From: Actinotalea alkalitolerans
Lineage (GTDB): Bacteria > Actinomycetota > Actinomycetes > Actinomycetales > Cellulomonadaceae
Length of the DNA stretch: 64,000 bases
Direction of reading: 5' to 3'
NCBI RefSeq assembly: GCF_023369855.1
Contig: NZ_JAMBPP010000006.1
Span: 62,001-126,000, forward strand
Numbering within the stretch: the first letter of the stretch is position 1; each line of letters begins with the position of its first letter. Below the pieces are notes generated by a model. That model was not told the origin of the DNA and ran no database searches. It saw only the letters and a program-made list of their open reading frames with translations. This document shows positions 33,938 through 46,101 of the stretch, piece after piece. The position numbers were made by a program, and so were the translations under genes.

Positions 33938-36922
33938 GTGAACGCCAGACCGCAGAAGAACGCCGATCGCGTGAAGACGCCCATGTCGAACAGGAAGTAC
34001 CTGTCGATCTGGGTCCCCGTGCTGGCCACGGTGACCGCGCTGGGCGTCGTCGCGAACGTGGGGCTCGTCGTCGCCGGAGGGTGGGTCGCGTCCCAGTTCG
34101 GATCCGGCACGTACACCTTCACCAACGCCGAGGCGGCTGCGGAGTGGGACACCGAGTACAACCGGTCCGAGCTCGCGAGCATCGAGGAGGTCGACGAGGC
34201 CGCCAAGGCGCTCGTCGAGGAGATCTCCGGTGGCGGCATCGTCCTGGCCAAGAACGAGGCGGGCGCGCTGCCCCTGGCCCCGAGCTCGCGGGTCACGATG
34301 CTCGGTCGCGCGGCTGCCGACCCGGTCTTCGGCGGATCCGGCTCGGGCTCGGTCGACACGAACTCGGCGGTCACCGTGCGAGGCGGGCTCGAGAACGCCG
34401 GCTTCGAGATCAACGACCAGGTGTACGGCGTCATGGAGGCGTTCGCGGCGCAGGCACCCCGGGGCCACATCGAGATGGACAACCCCGGGGCCTCCAACTA
34501 CTACATCGGTGAGCTACCTGTCGGTGACTACGAGGCGCAGCAGTCGTCGTTCGCGAACTACCCCGACGCCGCCGTCGTCGTCATCGGCCGCCCCGGTGGT
34601 GAGGGCGGCGACCTCACCCAGGACATGACCGACTGGGACGCCAACGCCGTGCCCGGACAGCACCAGCTCGAGCTCAACCAGGACGAGCGTGACCTGGTCG
34701 ACCTGGCGAAGGCCTCCTTCGAGACCGTGGTCGTCGTGGTCAACTCCTCGACGACGATCGAGATGGGCGTGCTCCAGGACGACCCCGAGGTCGACGCGAT
34801 CCTGCTGGCCGGCTCGCCGGGCGCGACCGGGTTCAACGCCCTCGGGAGCATCCTCAGCGGAGAGGTCAACCCGTCGGGTCGTACCTCGGACCTGTGGGCC
34901 GCGGACTTCACGGCCGACCCCACCTTCGCCAACTTCGGCGAGTTCGTGTACGAGAACCTCGACGTCTCGTTCCCGGTCTCCACGGTCGAGCGGGCGACGT
35001 CGAACGCCACCGTGACCTCCGACGCGCCGTTCGTGAACTACGCCGAGGGCATCTACATCGGGTACCGCTACTACGAGACCGCGGCGGCCGAAGGGTTCAT
35101 CGACTACGAGGAGGCGGTCGTGTACCCGTTCGGGTACGGGCTGAGCTACACGGACTTCACGTGGCAGGTCACCGACACCCAGGCGGGTGCGGTCGACGGT
35201 GTGATCTCCGTGACGGTCGAGGTCACCAACACCGGTGACGTCGCGGGCAAGGACGTCGTCGAGCTGTACTACACCGCGCCCTACACGCCCGGCGGGATCG
35301 AGAAGGCCGAGGTCGTGCTCGGTGGCTTCGCCAAGACGGGCCTGCTCGAGCCCGGGGCGAGCGAGAGCGTCACCGTGGAGCTCGTCGTCGAGGACATGGC
35401 GTCCTACGACCACCTGGGCAACCGGGCGTACGTCCTTGAGGCAGGCGACTACCTGATCAGCCTGCGCACCGACTCGCACACCGTGGCCGCGCAGACCGAG
35501 CCGATCACCTACACGGTCGACTCCGACGTCGTGTACTCGGGGGAGGGGCACCGCACCAGTGACCTCGCCGAGGTCACCAACCAGTTCGACGACGTCTCGG
35601 CGCAGTTCGTCACCGAGCCCGAGGGGGGCAAGATCCTGTCGATGTCCCGGGCGGACTTCGCCGGGACGTTCCCGACGGCTCCCACGCCGGACCTCTACGT
35701 CGCGGACCAGGCGGTCGCGGACGGGTTCGCCGCATGGGACCACGAGGCGGCGGCGTCCGGGTTCGAGGGTGAGATGCCCACGACGGGCGACCGGTCGGAT
35801 GTGACGCTCATCGACATGCGTGGCCTGGCCAAGGACGACCCGCAGTGGGACGTGCTCCTGGACTCCCTCACGGTCGGCGAGATGACCGACCTGCTCCTCA
35901 ACGGCGCCTACCAGACGGCGGCGATCGAGTCGATCGCCAAGCCGCAGACGCTCGAGCCGGACGGCCCGGCCGGCTTCTCCTCGTTCATCAACTCCTCGAT
36001 CAACGGCGTCGCCTACCCGTCCCAGTTCCTCATCGCCCAGACCTGGGACGTCGAGCTCGGCGCGGCCATGGGGCGCATGCTCGGGGACGAGGCGCTCCAG
36101 AAGGGGATCAACGGCTGGTACGCGCCGGGGGTCAACCTGCACCGCTCGCCGTTCGGGGGCCGCAACTTCGAGTACTACTCGGAGGACCCCTACCTCTCGG
36201 GCACGATGCTCACCGCGGTCGCGAACGGGGTCGCCGAGAAGGGCGTCTACACGCTCATCAAGCACTTCGCGATGAACGAGCAGGAGACGAACAGGGTCAA
36301 CAACGGCATCGCCACCTGGGCGACCGAGCAGACCATCCGTGAGCTGTACCTCAAGCCGTTCGAGCTGGGTGTCAAGAACATCTCGATGGATGTGGAGTAC
36401 GTCTCCGACGAGGACGGCACGATCTCGCAGACGAGCGTCGGTGCGGGCGGCATCATGAGCTCCTTCAACCGGATCGGTGCCACCTGGGCCGGCGGATCAC
36501 CCGCCCTCATGTCGAGCGTGCTCCGCGACGAGTGGGGCTTCGAGGGCTTCGCGATCTCCGACTTCAACCTGTACCCGTACATGAACCCCAACGAGGGCAT
36601 CGACGCGGGGACCGACCTGACCCTGACGTTCCAGCCGTCGAAGTCGTTCGGGGACACCTCGTCGGCCAAGGCGGTCGGCGATATCCGGAACGCGACCCAC
36701 AACATCCTGTTCACGGTCGCCAACTCCAACGCCATGGACGGTCTCGCCCCGGGGGCGACGGTCACCTACACGCCGCCCACCTGGGTCTACGTCCAGATCG
36801 TGGCCTCGATCGTGCTCGGTCTCCTGGTGGTCCTCGGCATCGTCATGGTGTGGCGTCGAGTGCGCCGCCATCGCACCGTGCCCGTGGTCGGCTCCGGCCC
36901 GCGTCGGGGCGCCCAGGCCTGA
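33938..36922 (+). CDS. Membrane-anchored GH3 glycoside hydrolase with swapped domain order
   Basis: A 994-residue protein. A membrane helix lies near each end (about 22-53 and 953-978). Between them the GH3 order is reversed: the GH3_C sandwich comes first (about 85-400, GIVLAKNEAGALPLAP), then an Fn3-like domain (about 415-500), then the catalytic barrel (about 640-930) with TLEPDGPAGFS, NLHRSPFGGRNFEYYSEDPY, TLIKHFAMNEQETNR and nucleophile Asp875 in GFAISDFN. Swapped GH3s are known in some ruminal bacteria, but two membrane anchors are unusual. GTG start after AAGGAGAGATGCA. It probably trims glycans close to the membrane. Confidence 0.88.
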   Translation: MNARPQKNADRVKTPMSNRKYLSIWVPVLATVTALGVVANVGLVVAGGWVASQFGSGTYTFTNAEAAAEWDTEYNRSELASIEEVDEAAKALVEEISGGGIVLAKNEAGALPLAPSSRVTMLGRAAADPVFGGSGSGSVDTNSAVTVRGGLENAGFEINDQVYGVMEAFAAQAPRGHIEMDNPGASNYYIGELPVGDYEAQQSSFANYPDAAVVVIGRPGGEGGDLTQDMTDWDANAVPGQHQLELNQDERDLVDLAKASFETVVVVVNSSTTIEMGVLQDDPEVDAILLAGSPGATGFNALGSILSGEVNPSGRTSDLWAADFTADPTFANFGEFVYENLDVSFPVSTVERATSNATVTSDAPFVNYAEGIYIGYRYYETAAAEGFIDYEEAVVYPFGYGLSYTDFTWQVTDTQAGAVDGVISVTVEVTNTGDVAGKDVVELYYTAPYTPGGIEKAEVVLGGFAKTGLLEPGASESVTVELVVEDMASYDHLGNRAYVLEAGDYLISLRTDSHTVAAQTEPITYTVDSDVVYSGEGHRTSDLAEVTNQFDDVSAQFVTEPEGGKILSMSRADFAGTFPTAPTPDLYVADQAVADGFAAWDHEAAASGFEGEMPTTGDRSDVTLIDMRGLAKDDPQWDVLLDSLTVGEMTDLLLNGAYQTAAIESIAKPQTLEPDGPAGFSSFINSSINGVAYPSQFLIAQTWDVELGAAMGRMLGDEALQKGINGWYAPGVNLHRSPFGGRNFEYYSEDPYLSGTMLTAVANGVAEKGVYTLIKHFAMNEQETNRVNNGIATWATEQTIRELYLKPFELGVKNISMDVEYVSDEDGTISQTSVGAGGIMSSFNRIGATWAGGSPALMSSVLRDEWGFEGFAISDFNLYPYMNPNEGIDAGTDLTLTFQPSKSFGDTSSAKAVGDIRNATHNILFTVANSNAMDGLAPGATVTYTPPTWVYVQIVASIVLGLLVVLGIVMVWRRVRRHRTVPVVGSGPRRGAQA

Positions 36923-36925
36923 GCG

Positions 36926-36957
36926 GGTGCCGGGCCCGCCCCGACGGGCCCGGCACC
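36926..36957 (+). terminator. Hairpin between the second and third GH3 genes
   Basis: Perfect 13-bp stem (GGTGCCGGGCCCG) with a six-base loop, three bases after the stop codon. Confidence 0.82.
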
Positions 36958-37010
36958 GCAGGCCCGATGACCCGAACCGTCCGTCCGTGAGTACAGGAAG
37001 AGGCACCCTG

Positions 37011-39437
37011 ATGTCCGACGAGCTGACCCTGCTCGAGAAGGCGGCGCTGCTCAGCGGCGCGAGCGTGTGGGAGTCCCGTGCCGTGCCGCGCCTGGGCATC
37101 CGTTCGATGACCCTCGCCGACGGCCCGCACGGGATCCGCAAGCAGGTCGGGTCCTCCGACCACCTGGGCATCAACGCCTCGACGCCGGCGACCTGCTTCC
37201 CGACCGCTGCGACGGTCGCGAACTCCTGGGACGTCGACTTGGCGCACCAGGTCGGTGCGGCCCTGGGCGCCGAGGCGGTCGACCTGGGGGTCGACGTCGT
37301 GCTCGGCCCCGGCCTGAACATCAAGCGCAGCCCGCTGTGCGGCCGTAACTTCGAGTACTTCTCCGAGGACCCGTACCTGTCTGGCACGCTCGCCGCCGGC
37401 TACGTCAGCGGCATCCAGTCCCAGGGCGTGTCGGCCTGCCCCAAGCACTTCGCGGTCAACAGCCAGGAGCTGCGCCGGATGGCCAGCGACTCGGTGATCG
37501 ACGAGCGGACCCTGCGGGAGATCTACCTGACCGCGTTCGAGATCGTGGTCCGCGACGCTCAGCCCAAGGCACTGATGTCCGCCTACAACAAGGTGAACGG
37601 GACGTACGCGCACGAGAACGCCCATCTGCTCCAGGACGTCCTGCGCACCGAGTGGGGCTTCGACGGGGTGGTCGTCTCGGACTGGGGTGGCTCGAACGAC
37701 GCCGTCGCTGCTGTCCGCGCCGGCGGGACGCTCGAGATGCCCTCACCGGGACTGGACTCCGCCCGCCAGCTCGTCGCCGCCGTCGAGCAGGGACGGCTGA
37801 CCGAGGCCGAGCTCGACGCCCGGGTCGCCGAGATGATCTCGCTCGTCGCGCGGATCGACCCGTCACGGGACGCGACGGTCGACACCGACGCCCACCACGC
37901 GCTCGCCCGCCGGGCCGCCGAGGCGAGCCAGGTGCTGCTCAAGAACGACCACGGGACCCTCCCGCTCGCCGCAGGCACACGCGTCGCGGTCATCGGCGAC
38001 TTCGCCCAGACCCCGCGCTACCAGGGCGCGGGCTCCTCGGTGGTCAACCCGACGCGACTGACGACGACCCTCGACGCCCTCGCCGCCTCGTCGCTCGAGG
38101 TCGTGCGTCACGCACAGGGCTTCGTGCGCACCGGCGGTGCCGACCCGTCGCTGCTGGCCGAGGCCCTCACCGCGGCCGCGGCGGCCGACGTCGCGCTGGT
38201 CTACCTGGGGCTGGACGAGACCAGCGAGTCGGAGGGCAACGACCGCACCCACCTGCGGCTCGCGGACAACCAGGTCGCGCTCCTCGCGGCGCTCCGCGGG
38301 GTGGCGACCCGGGTGGTCGTCGTGCTCTCGGCAGGCTCGGTGGTCGAGATGCCGTGGCTGGGCGACACCGACGCCCTGGTGCACGGCTACCTGGGTGGCC
38401 AGGCGGGAGCCGAGGCGACCGTCAACGTGCTCACCGGAGCGGTCAACCCGTCGGGTCGACTCGCGGAGACCTACCCCGTGCGCCTCGAGGACACCGCGAG
38501 CCACGCCTATTACCCGGGCCGGCACGAGACCGCCGAGTACCGCGAGGGCATCTACGTCGGCTACCGCCACACGGTCACCGCCGCGGTCCCGACGCTCTTC
38601 CCGTTCGGCTTCGGTCTGGGCTACACGACGTTCGCCTACGCGGACCTCGTGGTCGACGCCCACGGTGCGACCTTCACGGTCACGAACACCGGCGCCGTCG
38701 CGGGTGCCGAGGTCACCCAGATGTACGTGGGACGACACGCACCGAGCGGGGTGCATCGCGCGGCGCGTGAGCTCAAGGGCTTCCGCAAGGTTCACCTCGA
38801 GCCGGGGGAGACGGCCACCCTGACCATCCCCTTCGACCGGTACACGTTCCGCCACTTCGCCGTGGCGCACGACGCCTGGCAGGTCGAGGCGGGCGAGTTC
38901 TCGGTGCAGGTCGGTCCGAACGTCGAGGACCTGCCCCTCGCGGCGGTCCTCGAGGTGGCCGGTGAGGAGGTCGCGGACCGACCCGCCGGTCTGGCGTCCT
39001 ACGACGCCGCCGCCGTGACCGCGGTGCCCGACGCGGAGTTCTCAGCGCTCCTGGGCCGAGAGCTCGTGGCACGTGCGCCGAGGGGGCCGCTGGACGTCAA
39101 CGCGCCGCTTCGTGCGCTGCACGGCGCCCGCAGCCCGCTCGCCCGGCTGGCCGCCTGGGTGCTCGCCCGGCTCATCGGACGGTCGATGCGCCGCGGCAAG
39201 CCCGACCTGAACCTGCTCTTCCTCTACAACATGCCGCTGCGGGCCATGGCGAAGATGACCAACGGCACGGTGACCACGGAGATGGTCGACTCGATGGTCA
39301 CCGTCGTCAACGGCCGGTTCTTCCGTGGCGTCGGGGGGCTCGTCGCGGGCTACGTCCGCGGCAGGCGGTCGACGCGTCGGCTGTCCGCCGAGCTCGCCCG
39401 GCCTGTTCCCGTCCCTGCCCCGAGCGCTGCTCGCTAG
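37011..39437 (+). CDS. Cytosolic GH3 beta-glycosidase with C-terminal extension
   Basis: An 808-residue GH3 with no signal peptide. Catalytic domain first (about 1-290): TLADGPHGIRKQ, NIKRSPLCGRNFEYFSEDPY, CPKHFAVNSQELRR, nucleophile Asp224 in GVVVSDWGGSNDA. GH3_C follows (about 310-540, including LLKNDHGTLPLA), then an Fn3-like domain (about 560-670) and a helical extension of some 120 residues (LNLLFLYNMPLRAMAKMTNG). The enzyme would split oligosaccharides after uptake, complementing the two surface GH3s upstream. ATG at 37011 follows AGGAAGAGG. The next gene begins 23 bases after its stop, without a hairpin. Confidence 0.92.
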   Translation: MSDELTLLEKAALLSGASVWESRAVPRLGIRSMTLADGPHGIRKQVGSSDHLGINASTPATCFPTAATVANSWDVDLAHQVGAALGAEAVDLGVDVVLGPGLNIKRSPLCGRNFEYFSEDPYLSGTLAAGYVSGIQSQGVSACPKHFAVNSQELRRMASDSVIDERTLREIYLTAFEIVVRDAQPKALMSAYNKVNGTYAHENAHLLQDVLRTEWGFDGVVVSDWGGSNDAVAAVRAGGTLEMPSPGLDSARQLVAAVEQGRLTEAELDARVAEMISLVARIDPSRDATVDTDAHHALARRAAEASQVLLKNDHGTLPLAAGTRVAVIGDFAQTPRYQGAGSSVVNPTRLTTTLDALAASSLEVVRHAQGFVRTGGADPSLLAEALTAAAAADVALVYLGLDETSESEGNDRTHLRLADNQVALLAALRGVATRVVVVLSAGSVVEMPWLGDTDALVHGYLGGQAGAEATVNVLTGAVNPSGRLAETYPVRLEDTASHAYYPGRHETAEYREGIYVGYRHTVTAAVPTLFPFGFGLGYTTFAYADLVVDAHGATFTVTNTGAVAGAEVTQMYVGRHAPSGVHRAARELKGFRKVHLEPGETATLTIPFDRYTFRHFAVAHDAWQVEAGEFSVQVGPNVEDLPLAAVLEVAGEEVADRPAGLASYDAAAVTAVPDAEFSALLGRELVARAPRGPLDVNAPLRALHGARSPLARLAAWVLARLIGRSMRRGKPDLNLLFLYNMPLRAMAKMTNGTVTTEMVDSMVTVVNGRFFRGVGGLVAGYVRGRRSTRRLSAELARPVPVPAPSAAR

Positions 39438-39460
39438 CCCACCACACGAAGGCGACAACG

Positions 39461-40105
39461 ATGTTCACGCCCATCACCCAGGCCTGGCGCCGGCTCGAGG
39501 CCAAGCGTCCCGGGACGGCCCAGTTCCTCATGTTCTTCCTGCTCAGCAACGGTGTCACCGTGCTCCAGCTGGCGCTCATGCCGATCTTCAAGGCGGTCTT
39601 CAACCGCACCGCGCTGGTCGACACCGACTTCCAGGTGCTGCAGATCGGGACCCAGGTCGGGGGCTCGCCGTACTTCGTCTTCGACTACCCGGCGGGCGAG
39701 CTGCCGCTCGGGGGCGGCGGTCTGGCGTACTTCCTGGCCGTGCAGATCACCATCGCGATCGCGCAGGTCATCAACTTCTTCGCCCAGCGCACCATCACGT
39801 TCAAGGCCACGAACTCGGTGGGCAAGGCGGCCATGTGGTACTTCATCGCCTACATCCTCATCACCTTCGGAGCGGCTGCCGCCCAGGGCTTCTACAAGGC
39901 CCCGATCTACACCCTGCTGATGGACACCTGGGGGTGGGGCAGCACAGGTGAGACCGTTGCCGACGTGGTCACGATGATCATCAACAGCGCCATCGCGTTC
40001 TGGATCTTCTTCCCGATCTTCAAGGTGATCTTCAAGAACGAGGGGGGCCAGGTGCAGGTCGAGGCCGACGCCGAGGCGGGCTCCTCCGGGGCGCTGTCCC
40101 GATGA
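39461..40105 (+). CDS. GtrA-like polytopic membrane protein
   Basis: A 214-residue protein with four hydrophobic segments (about 22-45, 88-110, 122-145, 170-190). The first helix FLMFFLLSNGVTVLQLALMP, the central INFFAQRTITFKATNS and the final IINSAIAFWIFFPIFK follow the GtrA/DPMS-type pattern, in which an Asn-Phe-x-x-x-(R/K)-x-(F/W)-x-F segment recurs. GtrA proteins are thought to move polyprenyl-phosphate sugars across the membrane. The insert of about 25 residues around GGSPYFVFDYPAGELPLGGG is longer than usual. Its stop overlaps the next start (ATGA), tying it to the glycosyltransferase. Confidence 0.8.
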   Translation: MFTPITQAWRRLEAKRPGTAQFLMFFLLSNGVTVLQLALMPIFKAVFNRTALVDTDFQVLQIGTQVGGSPYFVFDYPAGELPLGGGGLAYFLAVQITIAIAQVINFFAQRTITFKATNSVGKAAMWYFIAYILITFGAAAAQGFYKAPIYTLLMDTWGWGSTGETVADVVTMIINSAIAFWIFFPIFKVIFKNEGGQVQVEADAEAGSSGALSR

Positions 40106-41139
40106 GCGGCCGTCCTGGGGCGGTGACCCTGACCGTGGTCGTGCCGTGCTACAACTCGGCCGACTACATGCGTCGCTGCGTCGACTCGCTGCTCGCGGGC
40201 GGTGGTCCCGAGGTCGAGATCCTCATCGTCGACGACGGCTCGCACGACGCCACGGCCGAGATCGCCGATGGCTACGAGGAGCAGCACCCGGGGCGCGTCC
40301 GTGCGGTGCACAAGGACAACGGCGGGCACGGCTCGACGATCAACGTCGGCCTCGAGCTCGCCAGGGGCCGGTACTTCAAGGTCGTCGACTCCGACGACTG
40401 GGTCGACCTCATGGCCTTCTCCGAGCTGGTGTCGACGCTGCGTCGGTTCGGGACGGACGACGCGGATGTCGACATGGTGCTGAGCAACTTCGTCTACGAG
40501 AAGGAAGGGCGGGGGACGAAGCGGGCCGTCCGGTTCCGCAGGGCGCTTCCCCGGGGCCAGGTGTTCGGGTGGGACCAGGTGGGTCGGCTCCGCAAGACCC
40601 AGTACTTCCTCATGCACGCGATCGTGTACCGCACGGAGCTGCTGCGCGAGGTCGAGCTCCGGCTGCCCGAGCACACCTTCTACGTCGACAACATCTTCGC
40701 GTACATGCCGTTGCCCGCGGTGCGGCGCATGTACTACCTGGACGTGGACCTCTACCGGTACTACATCGGCCGGGCCGGGCAGTCCGTGGCCGAGCAGGTG
40801 ATGATCAGCCGCCTCGACCAGCAGCTCCGGGTCAACCGGATGATGATGGAGCACGTCGCCCGGACGGTCCCGTCCGGCCACCCCGCGTACCGGTACATGA
40901 CGCACTACCTGGAGATCGTCTGCGCGGTGTCGTCCACCCTGCTGCTGCGCTCGGGCACGGACGCGGCGCTCGCGACCAAGGAGGCGTTGTGGCGCGGTAT
41001 CCGGGAGGAGGACGTGCTGCTGCACCGTCGTCTGCGACGTAGTGCCCTGGGGCACATCACCAACCTCCCGGGGCGGCACGGCCGCCGGGTGACCCTTGCG
41101 GCCTACCGCGCGGCACACTGGCGGGTCGGCTTCAACTGA
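40102..41139 (+). CDS. GT2-family glycosyltransferase
   Basis: A 345-residue GT-A enzyme. The start LTVVVPCYNSADYMRRCVDS, the nucleotide Asp in ILIVDDGSHDAT, HKDNGGHGSTINVGLELARG and the metal-binding VVDSDDWVD give a complete GT2 active site. The last third (about 210-345) is helical and may contact the membrane. Translation is coupled to GtrA, a pairing seen when a sugar is first loaded on a lipid carrier and then used outside. The sugar is unknown; the proximity of glf makes galactose/galactofuranose a candidate. Confidence 0.9.
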   Translation: MSGRPGAVTLTVVVPCYNSADYMRRCVDSLLAGGGPEVEILIVDDGSHDATAEIADGYEEQHPGRVRAVHKDNGGHGSTINVGLELARGRYFKVVDSDDWVDLMAFSELVSTLRRFGTDDADVDMVLSNFVYEKEGRGTKRAVRFRRALPRGQVFGWDQVGRLRKTQYFLMHAIVYRTELLREVELRLPEHTFYVDNIFAYMPLPAVRRMYYLDVDLYRYYIGRAGQSVAEQVMISRLDQQLRVNRMMMEHVARTVPSGHPAYRYMTHYLEIVCAVSSTLLLRSGTDAALATKEALWRGIREEDVLLHRRLRRSALGHITNLPGRHGRRVTLAAYRAAHWRVGFN

Positions 41140-42453
41140 GGACACCCGGGACCGGGATCAGGACCCGAACGGTGAACCAGCCGTCCTCGGCGTGCACCGT
41201 GAGGGTCCCGCCGTAGCGCTCGGCGATGTGGCGGATGTTCCGCAGCCCGTAGCCGTGGTGCAGGGAGTCGGCGCCCTTGGTCGTCCTGGGCAGGCCGTCG
41301 TCGAAGGTCAGATCGCCCTCGTAGTAGTTCTCGAAGCGCAGCATGACGAACGAGTCCTGGCGGTGGACGGCCACCCGCAGCAGGCGCCGCTCGGGGTCCG
41401 GCAGGACGACGGCGGCCTCGATCGCGTTGTCCAGCGCGTTGCCGACCAGCGCCGCGACATCCATCGGCGACATGAGGTCCAGCGCGGCGCCGTCGGCCAC
41501 GCAGGTCAGGGTGATCCCCAGCTGCGCGCAGTCGGCGCTCTTGGTCGTCAGGATCGTGTCGAGCACGATGTTCCCGGTCTCCACCCGCGTGTCGTAGTCC
41601 CGGATCGAGTCCTCGAGCTGGTCCAGGTAGGAGGCGCGCGCATCGGCGCTGCTCTCCCCCCTGATCGCGTTGATGTAGTGCTTGAGGTCGTGGTACTTGC
41701 GGTTGACCACGTCGATGTTGTTCCTGGCCTGCAGGTACTGCTCGTGCTGGGAGTGCAGCAGACGGTCCATCGCCTCCACCTCGGCTGCCCGTCGCAGCTC
41801 GAGACGCTGCCCCTGCTGGGCGTAGAGAGCGACGTACCCCGCGAGGTCGACCAGCGTCCGGATGTAGAAGACCTCGGGACCGAGGCGTCCGCTGAACGGG
41901 GTGTTGGTGCTCAGGAAGCTCAGGTTGCTGATCAGGAAGGTGATCACCGCGATCGCCGCCGCGCTCAGGACGCCGCGACCGTCGACCTCGAACTGCTGGT
42001 CCGCGGGGAAGTGACGGCGCTCGATGCCGTACGCGGCCGAGAACCCGGCCGCGTAGACGATCACCAGCAGGATGATCACCGGCAGGCGAGAGGGACCGGG
42101 GTCGCCGTCGAAGAAGAACGTGTGCAGCTGCCAGTGCAGGGACGCGACCAGCTCGGCGAGCACGAAGGCGCGGGCGAGGAAGTACCCGGCGTTGAGCGGG
42201 GAGACGTCGGCGCACAACGCGATGAGCAGGTACATCGCGCCCACCGCCAGGGCCATCCCCACCACCCACAGCGCGATCGGCAGGGTCCCCGCGACCAGCT
42301 GGACCCCGATGAGGAGTCCGAGGCCGAGGGCGGCGGCGACGGCCAGCTGCACCGGGGCGAGCCGCTTGCGGATCAGCAGCACGTAGACCATGCACGCCGC
42401 CCACTCGGCGAGGGCGGTGTACAGCCGTGGGATGTCGGGCAGGACGTCCTCGA

Positions 42454-42457
<4 letters not shown>
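41132..42457 (-). CDS. AgrC-like sensor histidine kinase (GHKL type)
   Basis: A 441-residue kinase. Six or so membrane helices fill residues about 15-220 with no large extracellular domain. A coiled linker (about 225-260) leads to the phospho-acceptor box RKYHDLKHYIN, characteristic of AgrC/peptide-sensing kinases, followed by a GHKL ATPase with ALVGNALDNAIEA as N-box and GYGLRNIRHIAERYGG as G-box. It ends inside the 3' end of the convergent GT2 gene (8-bp overlap). Works with the LytTR regulator encoded just upstream. The signal may be a peptide or a cell-envelope state. Confidence 0.92.
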
Positions 42458-45028
<2,571 letters not shown>

Positions 45029-45030
<2 letters not shown>

Positions 45031-45925
45031 GACGCCGGCGACGGACAGAATCGAGCTCGTCCGCCACCGCCCCGCACCGGCGCTCGCCGCGCTGGTCGCC
45101 GGTGTGGTGAGGATGTTGGAGCGCGCGCCAGGTGTCGTCCGACGCCGTCAGTCGGCCGGGACCCTGCTTCCCCTCGTGCTCTCGTTCGGCGAACCCCTGG
45201 CGATCGACGCGCTCTCGGCCGGGACCGGTGCCGGTCGCCCCGATCGGTCGTTCGTCGCGGGGATCTCGACCGGGCACGCGAGCACCCGGTTCGATCGCCG
45301 CCAGGACTGTGTCCAGCTCTACCTCACCCCGCTCGGGGTACGACGCGTCCTCGGCGTCCCGGGGAGTGAGCTGGCTCATCGCGTAGTCGCGGTGGACGAC
45401 GTCGTCCGCGGGATGGCCGACCTGCCCGATCGCCTCGGGTTCGCGGCGACCTGGGCCGAGCGGTTCGCACTGGTCGAGACCGCACTCGTCCAGCAGGTGG
45501 CGAGAGCAGACGAGCCCCCGGCCTGGGTGGGCTGGATGTGGCGGCAGATCCAGGTCACCGGCGGGCGAGCCAGGATCGGTGACCTCGTGGCGCAGATCGG
45601 CTGGAGCCACCGGCACGTGGTGACCGGGTTCCGCGAGGAGGTCGGTCTGACACCCAACCAGGCGGCCGGCGTGGTCCGCTTCGAGCGTGCGGCCACGGAC
45701 CTCGGCAGGCTGCCGTTGGCCGAGATAGCCGTCCGGCACGGCTACGCCGACCAGAGCCACCTCACCCGCGAGGTCGCCCGGTATGCCGGAGAGACGCCCT
45801 GCGAGCTCGCCGCTGCGAGACGCCCCACACCGTCGACCGCCCTGGGCCAAAGCCCATCATCCCCGCGGGCTGCTGGCACTCCCGCTGGTCGGCGAGGAAC
45901 GCCTCATCGGCCCAGTCGACCCTAG
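45029..45925 (+). CDS. AraC-family transcriptional regulator
   Basis: A 298-residue regulator. The N-terminal part (about 1-150) is an AraC-type sensor (LPLVLSFGEPLAIDALSA); the C-terminal AraC domain (about 165-265) has two helix-turn-helix units, RIGDLVAQIGWSHRHVVTGF and LPLAEIAVRHGYADQSHLTR, followed by the conserved GETPCELAA. ATG at 45029 shares bases with the start of the divergent RibD_C-like gene, a common pairing for this regulator type, so it probably controls that gene. Confidence 0.88.
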
Positions 45926-46101
45926 CTCCACGCCGTCCACGCCACAGTGGGCACCGCGTCCAGGTAGCGGGAGACCACGACGCGCCCTGCCCTAGAACCG
46001 TTCGGTCCCCTCGTGGCCGTGGCGGTCCGACAGCCGGCCACTGGGGGTTCCGCCACCGGTTTTCGACTCAGGTCCGGTGGTCGGTGGTCGATCAGTAGGG
46101 C

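Noticed and set aside
34514-36265. Minus-strand 583-codon open frame under the permuted GH3
   Set aside because: Antisense shadow of the GH3 coding frame, no ribosome site or family.
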